64,000 nt of DNA from Neobacillus citreus (GTDB lineage Bacteria; Bacillota; Bacilli; Bacillales; Cytobacillaceae): NCBI RefSeq assembly GCF_018343545.2, contig NZ_JAGYPE020000006.1, forward strand, positions 759 through 64,758. The letters run 5' to 3'. The position numbers and the translations under genes were made by a program. Below the pieces are notes generated by a model. It was given only the letters and a program-made list of their open reading frames with translations, did not search any database and had not been told where the DNA came from. Shown here piece by piece: positions 43,758 through 53,109 of this stretch (position 1 is the stretch's first letter; each line of letters begins with the position of its first letter).

Positions 43758-44763
43758 GATGCACCCTCTCCTTTCTTTCCAGACGCTGATCTTTCAATTG
43801 GAAATGACAGGAGGCAAAATGGCCTTCCTCTACCTCAATAAGCTCCGGCTTTTTGGAAAAACAAATATCTTGAGCATATGGACAACGCTCCGCAAAATGG
43901 CAGCCAGGAATTTCCTGACGCAAATCAGGCGGCGTCCCTGGAATCGCCGAAAGCCTTCCCTCGTTTCCGATATCACTGGTAATTTGTGAATCTAACAATC
44001 CCCACGTATATGGGTGCAACGGATTATCAAAGATCGCCTTTACACTGCCCGATTCGACCGTATTCCCCGCATACATGACAATTACCTTGTCACACATCTC
44101 CCAGACGACCCCCAAATCGTGGGTAATCATGATAATCGACGTGTTAACGGTATCCTGCAGATGCCTCATTAAATCCAGTATTTGCGCCTGAACGGTCACA
44201 TCCAGAGCGGTTGTCGGTTCATCGGCAATCAACAGCTTCGGGTTACATGCCAAGGCAATGGCAATCATCACCCGCTGCCGCATCCCCCCGGAAAATTCAT
44301 GAGGATACATCTCAATCCGCTTCTCTGCCTCAGGGATCCCCACCATCTTCAACATATCAATCGCGGCTTTTTTCGCCTCTTTCTTCGAAACCTTCTGGTG
44401 CGTTCGGATGGATTCCATAATTTGATTTCCAACCGTAAATACCGGATTTAAACTTGTCATTGGGTCCTGAAAAATCATCGAAATCTCATTTCCCCTGATG
44501 GAACGCATTTCTTTATCCGATAAAGCTAACAGGTCCTTCCCATCAAACGAAATCTTTCCTCCGGCAATTTTCCCCGGCGGATTTGGAATAAGGCGAAGCA
44601 GAGCGGTTGCTGTTACACTTTTCCCAGAACCTGACTCGCCGACAATCCCTAATGTTTCCTTCTTATTTAATGTAAAACTGACCCCATTTACGGCCTTTAC
44701 AACTGAAGATGAAGAACGGAAATGCACTTCCAAATCTTCTACCTTTAATAAAGTATCTGACAT
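43750..44763 (-). CDS. Oligopeptide/dipeptide ABC transporter ATP-binding protein (DppD/OppD)
   Basis: 337 residues. Walker [10 protein letters not shown], signature [15 protein letters not shown], Walker [14 protein letters not shown]-loop ITHDLG, and the oligo_HPY C-terminal domain with [14 protein letters not shown]. Pairs with the DppF-type subunit; 17 bp after the DppC gene. Confidence 0.93.
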   Translation of the reverse strand: MSDTLLKVEDLEVHFRSSSSVVKAVNGVSFTLNKKETLGIVGESGSGKSVTATALLRLIPNPPGKIAGGKISFDGKDLLALSDKEMRSIRGNEISMIFQDPMTSLNPVFTVGNQIMESIRTHQKVSKKEAKKAAIDMLKMVGIPEAEKRIEMYPHEFSGGMRQRVMIAIALACNPKLLIADEPTTALDVTVQAQILDLMRHLQDTVNTSIIMITHDLGVVWEMCDKVIVMYAGNTVESGSVKAIFDNPLHPYTWGLLDSQITSDIGNEGRLSAIPGTPPDLRQEIPGCHFAERCPYAQDICFSKKPELIEVEEGHFASCHFQLKDQRLERKERVHHG

Positions 44764-44780
44764 GCCAATCCCCCCATCTT

Positions 44781-45674
44781 CTAAACTTTCATTTTTGGAT
44801 CAAGGGCATCCCTCAAACCATCACCAAATAAGTTAATGCCAAGAACTGTCAGCAAAATCGACAGCCCTGAGAATGTTGCCATATGCGGACTCATGACCAA
44901 GAAGTCCTTGCCGTCTTTCAGAATGCTTCCCCACGAAGCAGTCGGCGGCTGAACACCCAAACCTAGGAAGCTTAATGCCGCTTCCGAAATAATCGCACCG
45001 GCGACACTCATCGTTCCATACACAATCAATGGCGCCATACAGTTCGGCAGGACATGCTGAAAAATAATTCTTCCGTTCGTCGCTCCTAATGATCGGGTCA
45101 CTTCAATAAATTCTTCTTCCTTTACACTCAATACTTGGCCGCGGACAATTCGGGCAAATCCCGGAATATTGGCAACACCAATCGCAATAATAACGTTAAC
45201 CAGCCCTTGTCCTAAAACTGTCATTAATGTAATCGCCAGTAAGATGAACGGGAAAGCAAACAAGCCGTCCATCGTCCGCATGATAATCGCATCAAGTCGT
45301 CCGCCGAAGTAGCCGGAAACAAGCCCCAGCAATGTTCCAAAAAATGCTCCGAAAACAACCGCGGCAACACCTACAATCAAAGAAATCCGCGCCCCATACA
45401 CAAGGCGGCTGAACAAGTCTCGTCCATAGTTGTCCGTTCCTAAAATATGACCAGCAGTACCCGGCACCGCCAAGGAATTGGCAACATCCATATCATTAGG
45501 TGAATGTGTCGCAATCAGCGGTGCAAATATCGCAATAACCGCCATAATAACCGTAATCGATAAACCAATCGCTGCAAGCCGGTTGCGAATCAGCTTTTTA
45601 AATAAGCCTGCTTCTTTTTTAACCTTCTTGTTTTGCGGTTCAGCCTTAGAAATTGAGCTTTGAACAGAAGCCAT
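44781..45674 (-). CDS. Dipeptide ABC transporter permease (DppC/OppC)
   Basis: 297 residues, about six helices, with the N-terminal OppC TM and the BPD_transp_1 EAA loop near AALSFLGLGVQPPTASWGSI. GTDNYGRDLFSRLVYGARIS is the typical C-subunit motif. Abuts dppB by one base. Confidence 0.92.
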   Translation of the reverse strand: MASVQSSISKAEPQNKKVKKEAGLFKKLIRNRLAAIGLSITVIMAVIAIFAPLIATHSPNDMDVANSLAVPGTAGHILGTDNYGRDLFSRLVYGARISLIVGVAAVVFGAFFGTLLGLVSGYFGGRLDAIIMRTMDGLFAFPFILLAITLMTVLGQGLVNVIIAIGVANIPGFARIVRGQVLSVKEEEFIEVTRSLGATNGRIIFQHVLPNCMAPLIVYGTMSVAGAIISEAALSFLGLGVQPPTASWGSILKDGKDFLVMSPHMATFSGLSILLTVLGINLFGDGLRDALDPKMKV

Positions 45675-46639
45675 TATTTCGCCCCTCCCTTACCTGAAGA
45701 ATAATTCACGCGTGGGTTGACCACTTTATACATCACGTCAACCAAGAGATTGACCAGCACGAAAATCACAGCAATAAACAATACCGTTCCCTGAACAACG
45801 ACAAAATCCCGTTTGTCAATGGCATCGACAATTAACCTTCCCATGCCCGGCCAGCTAAAGATGGTTTCCGTTAAAACAGCTCCGCCAAGCATCATTGAAA
45901 TTTGCATGCCAAGAACGGTTAACAGTGGTGTAAGGGCATTTTTAAAAGCATGCTTGCAAATAACCCAGAATTCACTTAACCCTTTCGAGCGGGCCGTTTT
46001 GATATAGTCCTGAGAAATGACTTCTAGCATACTCGATCTTGTGATTCGGGCGAAGGTCGCCATCGGAATGGTCGCAAGCGTAATACTTGGGAGTACGAGG
46101 TGTTTCAGATACGGGATTAACCCGTCTTCCATCGAGCCCATTCCAGTTGCCGGGAACCAGCCAAGATTGACACTAAAGTAAAGCACTAGCATAACCCCTA
46201 GCCAGAAAATCGGCATGGACACGCCAACTAAAGAAACGAGCATAACAGAATAGTCTAATAGAGAGTTTTGTTTGGATGCAGAAATGATTCCCGCCGGAAC
46301 ACCGATGGCAAAGGCGATAATCAAAGCACTTACGGCTAAAATTAATGTATTTGGGAAACGTTCTAGAATTAATTGAACAATTGGTTGATTATAGGTAAGT
46401 GATACCCCAAAATTCCCCTGAAGCAAATCCCCTATATAATGAAGGAATTGTAAATATAATGGATCATTTAATCCCAACTTGTCCCTTAATGCTTGGATAT
46501 CTTCTACACTTGCCTGAGGCCCAAGCATAACGGCAGCGGGGTCCCCAGGAATGAGCCTGGTAATAATAAAGACAATTACCGCAACGACGGCAATAGTAGG
46601 CAGAAGATCAAACAGCCTTCTTATAATGTACTTTCCCAT
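45674..46639 (-). CDS. Dipeptide ABC transporter permease (DppB/OppB)
   Basis: 321 residues, six helices, N-terminal LIPGDPAAVMLGPQASVEDI and the EAA loop RSKGLSEFWVICKHAFKNAL. First gene of the minus-strand transporter unit, facing the substrate-binding gene across a shared 230-bp promoter region. Confidence 0.93.
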   Translation of the reverse strand: MGKYIIRRLFDLLPTIAVVAVIVFIITRLIPGDPAAVMLGPQASVEDIQALRDKLGLNDPLYLQFLHYIGDLLQGNFGVSLTYNQPIVQLILERFPNTLILAVSALIIAFAIGVPAGIISASKQNSLLDYSVMLVSLVGVSMPIFWLGVMLVLYFSVNLGWFPATGMGSMEDGLIPYLKHLVLPSITLATIPMATFARITRSSMLEVISQDYIKTARSKGLSEFWVICKHAFKNALTPLLTVLGMQISMMLGGAVLTETIFSWPGMGRLIVDAIDKRDFVVVQGTVLFIAVIFVLVNLLVDVMYKVVNPRVNYSSGKGGAK

Positions 46640-46837
46640 AAGCTTACCTCCCTTTTTGTGTCACAATTCGGAACACTGATTCAGTATGTGAATTACGAAT
46701 AAGTTTATCATCGTGAAAAAAAGTTGTAAATAAGGAATAATCAAAAAGTAAAATATTTTACAAAAATTTTAAAAACTTATTTACTCTTTGTTTTTTATAT
46801 GATAAATTTTATTCAAGTTTCAATATTAGAATTAATG

Positions 46838-46854
46838 GTTCACAATGTGAATCA
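46838..46854. promoter_or_regulatory. Operator-like palindrome in the divergent dpp region
   Basis: GGTTCACAATGTGAATC, arms TTCACA and TGTGAA about one base, just before the AGGAGG of the substrate-binding gene. A further TATGTGAAT half-site lies at 46685 near dppB. Likely site of the IclR protein or another local regulator; no direct support. Confidence 0.5.
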
Positions 46855-46869
46855 ACAGGAGGAGAAAAA

Positions 46870-48495
46870 ATGAAAGGTAAACGTTTAAGCCGTTGGTGGT
46901 TATTGGTTGTTGCCTCCCTTGTATTGGCATTAACCGCTTGTTCTTCGGGTTCGAATTCGAATTCCTCTTCATCATCTTCTAAGGAAGGAAAAACAGAATC
47001 CACTTCCGCCGGCAAGCCGCAAGATGGCGGGACATTAAAGGTAGGTCTTTCGGCAAACCCCAAAACAATGGATCCTATTAAATATACCGGGGTCTATGAA
47101 TCTCAAGTAATGCGTTCAGTTGCCGATACATTGATCGTTTATAACAAAGACCTGTCTGACTTTCTTCCGGCTCTTGCCACAGAATGGAAAGTATCCGACG
47201 ACATGAAGGTTTACACCTTCAAATTACGTGATGATGTTTACTTCCAGCCAGGGAAATTCCAAGATGGCCGGAAAATGACAGCTGAGGACGTAAAATACAG
47301 TCTTGAGCGTTCGGCAAAACAATCTGCGATGAACCGTTTACGCGGTGTCGATAAAGTGGAAGTAACTGGCGAAAATGAAGTAGCTATTTACCTTACTGAA
47401 CCAAATGCAGCATTAATGCCGATGTTAACAGATGCCGGTAACGTCATTGTTCCGAAAGAAGAGGTTGAAGGCTGGGGTGACCAATTTGGAAGCCATTTAG
47501 TCGGAACTGGCCCCTTCAAAATCGAAAGCTGGGATCAGGATTCACAGATTAAAGTGGTCCGCCATGATAAATATTGGGGAGAAAAGCCTCATCTAGATAG
47601 CGTTGTTTTCAAAATCATTCCTGATCCAAATATGATGGTTAACTCTTTGCGTTCCGGTGATATAGATGTCGGTATGGACGTAAAAGGCCAAAACCGTGAG
47701 CTTGTGAAGCAAGATTCTAAGCTTGAACTATTATCAAAACCTGCGCTTTCTTTAACCTACCTAGATCTTAATAACAAAAAAGGTCCAACTGCTAATAAAA
47801 AAGTTCGTGAAGCGATTTATAAAGCAACAAATATTGATGAAATTGTTAAAGGCGTTAACAAATGGGGCGGTGCAGAGAAATCCTTCATGGCACTTCCTAA
47901 AGGATCTTGGGGCTACAGCAAAGATTTAGAAAAACTAACACCAACGTATGATCCAAAAGAAGCGAAAAAACTTCTTGCGGAAGCAGGATATCCAGATGGC
48001 TTCAAAACGGAGCTATATCTTGCGGAATCCCGTGTTCCATACGGTACGATTTTCCAAAACCAAATGAAGAAAAACCTAAATATTGATGTTGAACTGAAAG
48101 TTGTTGAATGGGGAACATACAGTGATACAGTAGCAAAAGGAAATGCGCCAATGTCAATCGGCGGCTGGACTTGGTATCCAGACCCTTACTTCTTCCTATT
48201 CCAATTGTTCCATACAAAGCAAATCGGTGCACTTGGAAACGGGAAAGGCTACGAAAATCCTGAAGTGGACAAGCTTCTCGATAGAGCTGTCACAGAAACC
48301 GTTGATCAGAAAGAAAGAGCAAAACTGTACCAGCAAGCACTTGAGATTATCTTAAAAGACGTGCCACGAATTGAGCTTGATACAGTGGATGCCTCTGCAG
48401 GTATTGCTAAATCTGTCCAAGGTTTCGATGTATCTCCAGACTACTCCTTGCAAATTGTGAATCCAAACGGAACGAACGTCTGGCTGAAAAAATAA
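46870..48495 (+). CDS. Peptide-type ABC substrate-binding lipoprotein
   Basis: 541 residues, SBP_bac_5 family (DppA/OppA). Signal peptide with lipobox LALTAC (Cys24), Ser-rich linker, then the two-lobe fold (GGTLKVGLSANPKTMDPIKY ... GTGPFKIESW ... PDPYFFLFQLFH). Anchored outside the membrane, it delivers a peptide-like ligand to DppBCDF, which is encoded divergently. Downstream a hairpin terminator partly insulates the amidohydrolases. Confidence 0.93.
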   Translation: MKGKRLSRWWLLVVASLVLALTACSSGSNSNSSSSSSKEGKTESTSAGKPQDGGTLKVGLSANPKTMDPIKYTGVYESQVMRSVADTLIVYNKDLSDFLPALATEWKVSDDMKVYTFKLRDDVYFQPGKFQDGRKMTAEDVKYSLERSAKQSAMNRLRGVDKVEVTGENEVAIYLTEPNAALMPMLTDAGNVIVPKEEVEGWGDQFGSHLVGTGPFKIESWDQDSQIKVVRHDKYWGEKPHLDSVVFKIIPDPNMMVNSLRSGDIDVGMDVKGQNRELVKQDSKLELLSKPALSLTYLDLNNKKGPTANKKVREAIYKATNIDEIVKGVNKWGGAEKSFMALPKGSWGYSKDLEKLTPTYDPKEAKKLLAEAGYPDGFKTELYLAESRVPYGTIFQNQMKKNLNIDVELKVVEWGTYSDTVAKGNAPMSIGGWTWYPDPYFFLFQLFHTKQIGALGNGKGYENPEVDKLLDRAVTETVDQKERAKLYQQALEIILKDVPRIELDTVDASAGIAKSVQGFDVSPDYSLQIVNPNGTNVWLKK

Positions 48496-48526
48496 TTTGC
48501 TCACCTGAAGATTTCTTAGCACATGT

Positions 48527-48558
48527 AGAAAAGTAGAGATGCCCATCTCTACTTTTCT
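48527..48558 (+). terminator. Intrinsic terminator after the substrate-binding gene
   Basis: AGAAAAGTAGAGAT and ATCTCTACTTTTCT around GCCC. Read-through would supply lower levels of the amidohydrolases than of the lipoprotein. Confidence 0.85.
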
Positions 48559-48589
48559 TCTATTATATATATGAAAGAAGGTAGTGATT

Positions 48590-49687
48590 ATGGCAGCAAC
48601 CGCGATTATAAACGCTCAAGTATACCAGGATAGCACCGGTGATTTTTCTCGGCAAACAATCTTGCTTGAAGATGGATACATATCAGATATCCTCCCCCCT
48701 ACTGTGGATTTGGATTTACCTGAATCCTCGATTATGGATGCGGAGGGGCTTTATTTGACCCCGGGGCTTATTGATACATGCTCGCAAATCGGTTTAAAGG
48801 AAGTCGGCATCCGCTGGGAAGGTCATGACGGCTACGAGCCCGATTGGGAAGACGGATTTGATTTCAATGTGATTGACGGCATTTACCCCTTTGACAAGGC
48901 TTTTCAAGACGCGGCGGCCTTTGGGGTGACAACGGCACACATCGTGTCTTCTCCGGAATCAGTTGTCGGCGCGAAAACCGCAGTTATTCATACAACCGGA
49001 AAAACGGTGGATGAGATGGCCGTGGTCCCGAGTTTCGGGTTTAGTTTTTCCATGGGGGATGTTCCGAAAAATGCTTATTGGGAGAAAACAAAGACCCCTC
49101 TTACTCGGATGGGTATTGCATTAAGAATCAGGACCGCCTTAAAGAAGCTGCAATCGCTTGGTGCTTTGGAGGATGTGCCAGTTTTCATCCGTTCCCACCG
49201 GGCAGATGACATTGCCACTGCCTTCCGCATCGCTGGCGAATTCAAGCTTCAGTTTGTTCTCGTTCACGGAACGGAATATCCATTGGCGTGGAATCTTCCC
49301 ACAGGCGACGTGTCTTTTTCTGTGGTTGCAGGTCCAGTTTTTCAAGCGATGGAACGAGGCGAGCTAAGGCATTTAAATCCGTCCCTTTACTATGCACTGT
49401 ATAGCGGACAAATTCCATTTACATTTGCCACTGACCATCCAGTAAGCTCGGTGACCCATCTGCAAAAGGAAGGGGCGTTGGCGCTGAAAGCTGGTGTCCC
49501 GGAACAGGTGATTTTGAACGGTTTAACCCGCGATGCGGCAAAGCTTTTAAAAATTGATCACTTGACTGGAAGAGTAGATAAAGGGCTGTTTGCGGACCTA
49601 GTACTGTGGAATGAGCATCCGCTCGAATTAACAGCTCGAGCTGTAAGGACGTTTATTAAAGGAAAAGAAGTATATAGATGGGAGTGA
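48590..49687 (+). CDS. Amidohydrolase-family protein lacking the metal HxH site
   Basis: 365 residues from the ATG at 48590. It is paralogous to the next gene along its length (SHRADDIATAFRIAGEFKL versus CHRADDIATAIRIAKEFGI; FATDHPVSS versus IMTDHPFIP). Where an active member has GLIDIHTH, this one has GLIDTCSQ, and HLHCHRADD is FIRSHRADD. Loss of the HxH and of one further His predicts no binuclear metal site. It may be a partner or regulatory subunit of the active paralogue, which starts 8 bp after its stop. Confidence 0.8.
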   Translation: MAATAIINAQVYQDSTGDFSRQTILLEDGYISDILPPTVDLDLPESSIMDAEGLYLTPGLIDTCSQIGLKEVGIRWEGHDGYEPDWEDGFDFNVIDGIYPFDKAFQDAAAFGVTTAHIVSSPESVVGAKTAVIHTTGKTVDEMAVVPSFGFSFSMGDVPKNAYWEKTKTPLTRMGIALRIRTALKKLQSLGALEDVPVFIRSHRADDIATAFRIAGEFKLQFVLVHGTEYPLAWNLPTGDVSFSVVAGPVFQAMERGELRHLNPSLYYALYSGQIPFTFATDHPVSSVTHLQKEGALALKAGVPEQVILNGLTRDAAKLLKIDHLTGRVDKGLFADLVLWNEHPLELTARAVRTFIKGKEVYRWE

Positions 49688-49695
49688 GTCAACCG

Positions 49696-50838
49696 ATGCT
49701 GACAGTATTTCGCGGAGCAACGATCTATACGATGGATGAAAAGAACACGGTATTGCACAAAGCGGACCTATGGGTGCAGGACGGGAAGGTCGTGAAGGCA
49801 GGAGTGGATACGGAAATTCCTGCCGATGCGGAGCTTATCTTTGTCGACGGGCTGGTCATCACCCCGGGGCTGATTGATATCCATACCCACGTCGGAATTT
49901 GGGGAGAAATCAATGAACGAATAAATGATGCCTGCGAGTATTCCAGTCCTTTTACCCCGCTGATGTCTGCAATTGACGGTATCGATATCCGCCATTTTTC
50001 GTTCGAGCTGGCGCGAAAAGGCGGCGTGACGACCATACAAACGGGTACCGGCAGCGCCAACCCGATTGGCGGCGTTTGGACTATTTTAAAGACGGGCGGA
50101 AACTCCCTTAATGAAATGATTGTTGTTGAAAAAAGCGGCTTAAAGGGTGCTTTAGGAGAAAATCCGAAAAATGTGTTTGGACAGTCGTATAAAAAATCGC
50201 CAGTAACAAGAATGGCGGTGGCTCACATGATTCGCCAGGGCTTTCAGCAGGCTCTGGAGTTGTCTGATGCCGGGCGGCTGGCGGCTTTAGAAGGGCAAAC
50301 GGAGCTGGCGCCTTTTATCGAGGTGCTGGAAGGAAAAATGCCGATGCATCTGCACTGCCACCGGGCTGATGATATCGCAACAGCGATTCGGATTGCAAAA
50401 GAGTTCGGGATTAAGCTTTCCCTGGAGCACTGCACCGAAGGCCACCTGATGCTGGAGGCGATCAAAGAAAGTGGCGCAAGTGTGACCTTGGGGCCATTTA
50501 TGCTGCCAGCAACAAAATACGAAACCCGAAACGGCACACCGGAAGCACCAAAGCTGTATCATGAAGCAGGAATTCCATTCGCTATCATGACCGACCACCC
50601 GTTCATCCCGATTCATTATTTAGTCCTATGTGCAGCAGAGGCAGTCAGGTATGGGCTCGATGAAGTGACGGCACTAAGAAGCATCACAAGCACAGCGGCC
50701 AAACTAACGGGCATCGACAACCGAGTCGGCTCCCTAGAACCCGGAAAAGACGCCGACTTCGTCATATGGACCCACCACCCATTCAACAGCCGTGCCAATG
50801 TGCTTGGCACGTATATTAATGGGGTGAAGCATGGGTAA
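49696..50838 (+). CDS. Amidohydrolase (imidazolonepropionase-like TIM barrel)
   Basis: 380 residues from the ATG at 49696 behind GGGAGTGAG. Intact metal ligands: GLIDIHTH (about residues 56-63), HLHCH, SLEHCTEGH and TDHP. The beta-sandwich that flanks the barrel is formed by the N- and C-termini (LTVFRGATIYTMD and DFVIWTHHP). The substrate is unknown; cyclic amides, peptides or imides are typical. Its 3' end (VKHG then TAA) lies in a GACGG-like TGAAGCATGGG fragment. Confidence 0.88.
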   Translation: MLTVFRGATIYTMDEKNTVLHKADLWVQDGKVVKAGVDTEIPADAELIFVDGLVITPGLIDIHTHVGIWGEINERINDACEYSSPFTPLMSAIDGIDIRHFSFELARKGGVTTIQTGTGSANPIGGVWTILKTGGNSLNEMIVVEKSGLKGALGENPKNVFGQSYKKSPVTRMAVAHMIRQGFQQALELSDAGRLAALEGQTELAPFIEVLEGKMPMHLHCHRADDIATAIRIAKEFGIKLSLEHCTEGHLMLEAIKESGASVTLGPFMLPATKYETRNGTPEAPKLYHEAGIPFAIMTDHPFIPIHYLVLCAAEAVRYGLDEVTALRSITSTAAKLTGIDNRVGSLEPGKDADFVIWTHHPFNSRANVLGTYINGVKHG

Positions 50839-50881
50839 GGAGTGAGGCATGGGGAGGCATGGGGACGGTTCTCGTGCATCA
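50825..50881 (+). repeat. GACGG repeat with two extra left-arm copies
   Basis: A TGAAGCATGGG fragment at the gene end (50825-50834), then TGAGGCATGGGG (50843-50854) running into a full copy at 50853-50881 with the AAAAT flank. The nested left arms look like partial duplications. Confidence 0.9.
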
Positions 50882-50903
50882 AAATACAAAGGAGGACATT
50901 AGG

Positions 50904-51575
50904 ATGGGCCGATATATAGGCGTGATTACAATTGGTCAAACGCCAAGAGACGATATGATTCCTGCCATCAGAGGCTTTTTGCCTGAGGATACTGTGATAA
51001 TCGAAAAAGGCGTGCTTGACGGCAGGTTGGAGGAGGAAATTCTTGCTCTAGCTCCTGAACATGGGCAGACGAAGTTAATCTCCCGGTTGCGTGACGGCGG
51101 CAGTGCCGTGATGGCGAAGGAAAAAATCATCCCTGTTGTTCAGGAGCTCATCGATGATTTGAACGCGGCGAACGTATCCTTGATCATTATTGCCTGTACA
51201 GGGAAATTTCCGCTTTTTAAAAGTAAGGTACCAATCGTTTATCCGGACCATCTGCTCAACCATGTGGCAAAAGGACTTTTACATGATGGATTAATAGGAG
51301 TCGTCGTTCCCCTCCCTGAACAAGCGGACCAAATCATCTATAAATGGAAGGATGCCGACTTCCTTGCGATTCCCGCTGCTAGTTCACCTTATTCCTATCA
51401 GGAGGAGACATTAATCGAGGCAGTAAGGCAGCTTGACCAATTCCCGATCAAAGCCATCATCCTCGATTGCATGGGGTATACAGAAGAAATGAAAAAACTT
51501 GTCCAAGAACATACTTCAAAACCTGTTATACTGTCTCGGAATATTATTTATGGGGTGACTGGGGAGATTTTGTGA
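50904..51575 (+). CDS. AroM-family protein
   Basis: 223 residues from the ATG at 50904 after AAAGGAGG; an upstream in-frame ATG lies inside the repeat. GRYIGVITIGQTPRDD and the central SLIIIACTGKFP are AroM hallmarks. AroM has no proven reaction; relatives belong to the aspartate/glutamate-racemase-like superfamily, and the conserved Cys here (ACTGKFP and ILDCMGYTEEM) would fit a racemase-like pair. It is the last gene of the divergent catabolic unit. Confidence 0.85.
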   Translation: MGRYIGVITIGQTPRDDMIPAIRGFLPEDTVIIEKGVLDGRLEEEILALAPEHGQTKLISRLRDGGSAVMAKEKIIPVVQELIDDLNAANVSLIIIACTGKFPLFKSKVPIVYPDHLLNHVAKGLLHDGLIGVVVPLPEQADQIIYKWKDADFLAIPAASSPYSYQEETLIEAVRQLDQFPIKAIILDCMGYTEEMKKLVQEHTSKPVILSRNIIYGVTGEIL

Positions 51576-51583
51576 TTTATGGG

Positions 51584-51717
51584 TGATGCATGGGGACGGT
51601 TCTCGTGCATCAAAATGGGACTGACTGAAGCAAGGAGAGGCATGAAGACGATTCTGGTGTTACCAAATTTTTTTCATAGAGAAATAAATGAGGCATAAGA
51701 ACCGTCCCTCTGCCTCA
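51584..51717. repeat. GACGG repeats between aroM and VOC genes
   Basis: A plus copy at 51584-51612, 9 bp after the aroM stop; a degenerate trace near 51636-51661; and a minus copy at 51689-51717. Confidence 0.9.
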
Positions 51718-51788
51718 ACCGTGAAACTTCGCGCTAAATATGTTATATTTCCATGTATCGAGAAATTTTAGTATTGGGGTTGATAACG

Positions 51789-52178
51789 TTGATAGAGTAC
51801 ACTGAGCTGCATCATGTAAGTTTGAATGTTACAGACTTAAGCAGGGCTAAGAAATTTTATAGTGAGATACTATGTTTAAAAGAACTTACCCGGCCTGCTT
51901 TTGATTTTGAAGGGGCTTGGTACGGTATAGGGAATCAACAGCTGCACTTAATCGTGCTTCCCCACTCGCAAACCCTTCGGCACGACAAAAGCTTAAGCAG
52001 CAGGGAAGGACACTTTGCCCTTCGAGTCAAAAACTATGCAGAAACTTTAGCTTGGCTAAAAAAGAATGGAGTAAACGTTTTAGAAAAGCCCAACAGCGTC
52101 AGTGGCTTTGCCCAAATCTTCTGCGCCGACCCGGATGGAAATCTCATAGAATTAAACGTCGACCAATCGGAGTTGTGA
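51789..52178 (+). CDS. VOC-family (glyoxalase/dioxygenase fold) protein
   Basis: 129 residues from a TTG at 51789 with GGGG at 8 nt. Two beta-alpha-beta-beta-beta modules: HHVSLNVTDLSRAKKFYSEIL and HFALRVKNYAETLAWLKKNG, ending DPDGNLIELN. Metal ligand candidates are H near the N-terminus, H of HFALRV and the C-terminal E. Substrate unknown. The stop TGA is the first triplet of a GACGG repeat. Confidence 0.87.
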   Translation: MIEYTELHHVSLNVTDLSRAKKFYSEILCLKELTRPAFDFEGAWYGIGNQQLHLIVLPHSQTLRHDKSLSSREGHFALRVKNYAETLAWLKKNGVNVLEKPNSVSGFAQIFCADPDGNLIELNVDQSEL

Positions 52179-52302
52179 TGCACGGGGACGGTTCTTGCGT
52201 TTCAACTTGAGTGAAGAGCGAAGAAGGATGCAACAAGAGAACCGTCCCTGCGTTCCAACTTTCTCGCCAAAAAAGAGGCAGGAGAACCGTCCCCATGCCT
52301 CA
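52176..52302. repeat. Three GACGG repeats flanking the RAYT 3' end
   Basis: A plus copy at 52176-52204 whose TGA ends the VOC gene; a diverged minus copy at about 52226-52256; and a minus copy at 52274-52302 whose TGA ends the RAYT gene. Confidence 0.92.
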
Positions 52303-53070
52303 TGCTCTATATATTAGATTGGGCGATACCCCTAAAATTCTTGCAGTCTGGCGTTGGGATATACCTTTAATATTTTTTACTTTTTGCAAGACTTCCTTTC
52401 TTTGCGCCTTTGGCAGTACCTTTACGCGAGTGATATCCCCAGGGCCAAGCAGTTTCTTAATTTCGACCCTTGCCTCTTCGTCAGGCAGCCTTGTTCTTTT
52501 CTCTTCCAGGCATTCATCGTTGTTAATTTTTTCGTTATATTCTTTGAATTTTTCTAGCGCAAAGGTTTGATCTGGGGAAATTTTTTCGAAAATCAAATTT
52601 GCATCAAGCAGCCTTCTACCATCGCGATATTCGCCATAATACTCACAGCAGCTGCTCCATCTCCATGCATTTGGCATGTCTGCGATTCCAGCCTTAACGG
52701 GATTTTGATGAATGTACCTAGTAACTGTTAGTAAATACCTACTATCTTCTACATTTTCACTTCTGAATCGCCCCTGAAACAAATGCCCTGTCGTGTCGTA
52801 CTTCCAGTTATAATACGAGGCATAGCTGACACCAATCCGCTTCATCGTATTGGAAATGGTTTCATTTCCTTCCCGGATAAGGAGATGGACATGATTGCCC
52901 ATCAAACAACAGGCATATATCTCTAATTCCGATTCCGTTTTATACTTTGCTAAAATATCAAGAAACCTATTACAATCCTCATCATCATGGAAAATCTCCT
53001 GCCGATTCGCTCCTCTCCACATAATATGGTAAACACCGCTCATACTCTTCAACCTTGCTGCTCGGGACAT
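52300..53070 (-). CDS. REP-associated tyrosine transposase-like protein (RAYT, Y1/HUH)
   Basis: 256 residues. The HUH motif is MGNHVHLLI (His60 and His62). The single catalytic tyrosine lies in TRYIHQNPVKAG (Tyr119). HLFQGRFRSENVED between them is typical of the IS200-related RAYT family, as is the GVYHIMWRGANRQEIF start. A C-terminal extension (about residues 236-256, ISQRQTARILGVSPNLIYRA) looks like a helix-turn-helix. No inverted terminal repeats or partner gene are seen. RAYTs act on REP hairpins; this one is bordered by GACGG repeats (52274-52302 and 53110-53138), whose TGA gives its stop codon, so they are its likely substrates. Confidence 0.9.
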   Translation of the reverse strand: MSRAARLKSMSGVYHIMWRGANRQEIFHDDEDCNRFLDILAKYKTESELEIYACCLMGNHVHLLIREGNETISNTMKRIGVSYASYYNWKYDTTGHLFQGRFRSENVEDSRYLLTVTRYIHQNPVKAGIADMPNAWRWSSCCEYYGEYRDGRRLLDANLIFEKISPDQTFALEKFKEYNEKINNDECLEEKRTRLPDEEARVEIKKLLGPGDITRVKVLPKAQRKEVLQKVKNIKGISQRQTARILGVSPNLIYRA

Positions 53071-53109
53071 CTCAATCACCTGACCTTGAAATTAAATGGG
53101 GAAACAAGG

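Noticed and set aside
50859..50903. Upstream AroM start at an ATG inside the repeat (MGTVLVHQN)
   Set aside because: The ATG at 50904 has AGGAGG at the right distance and the family N-terminus starts there.
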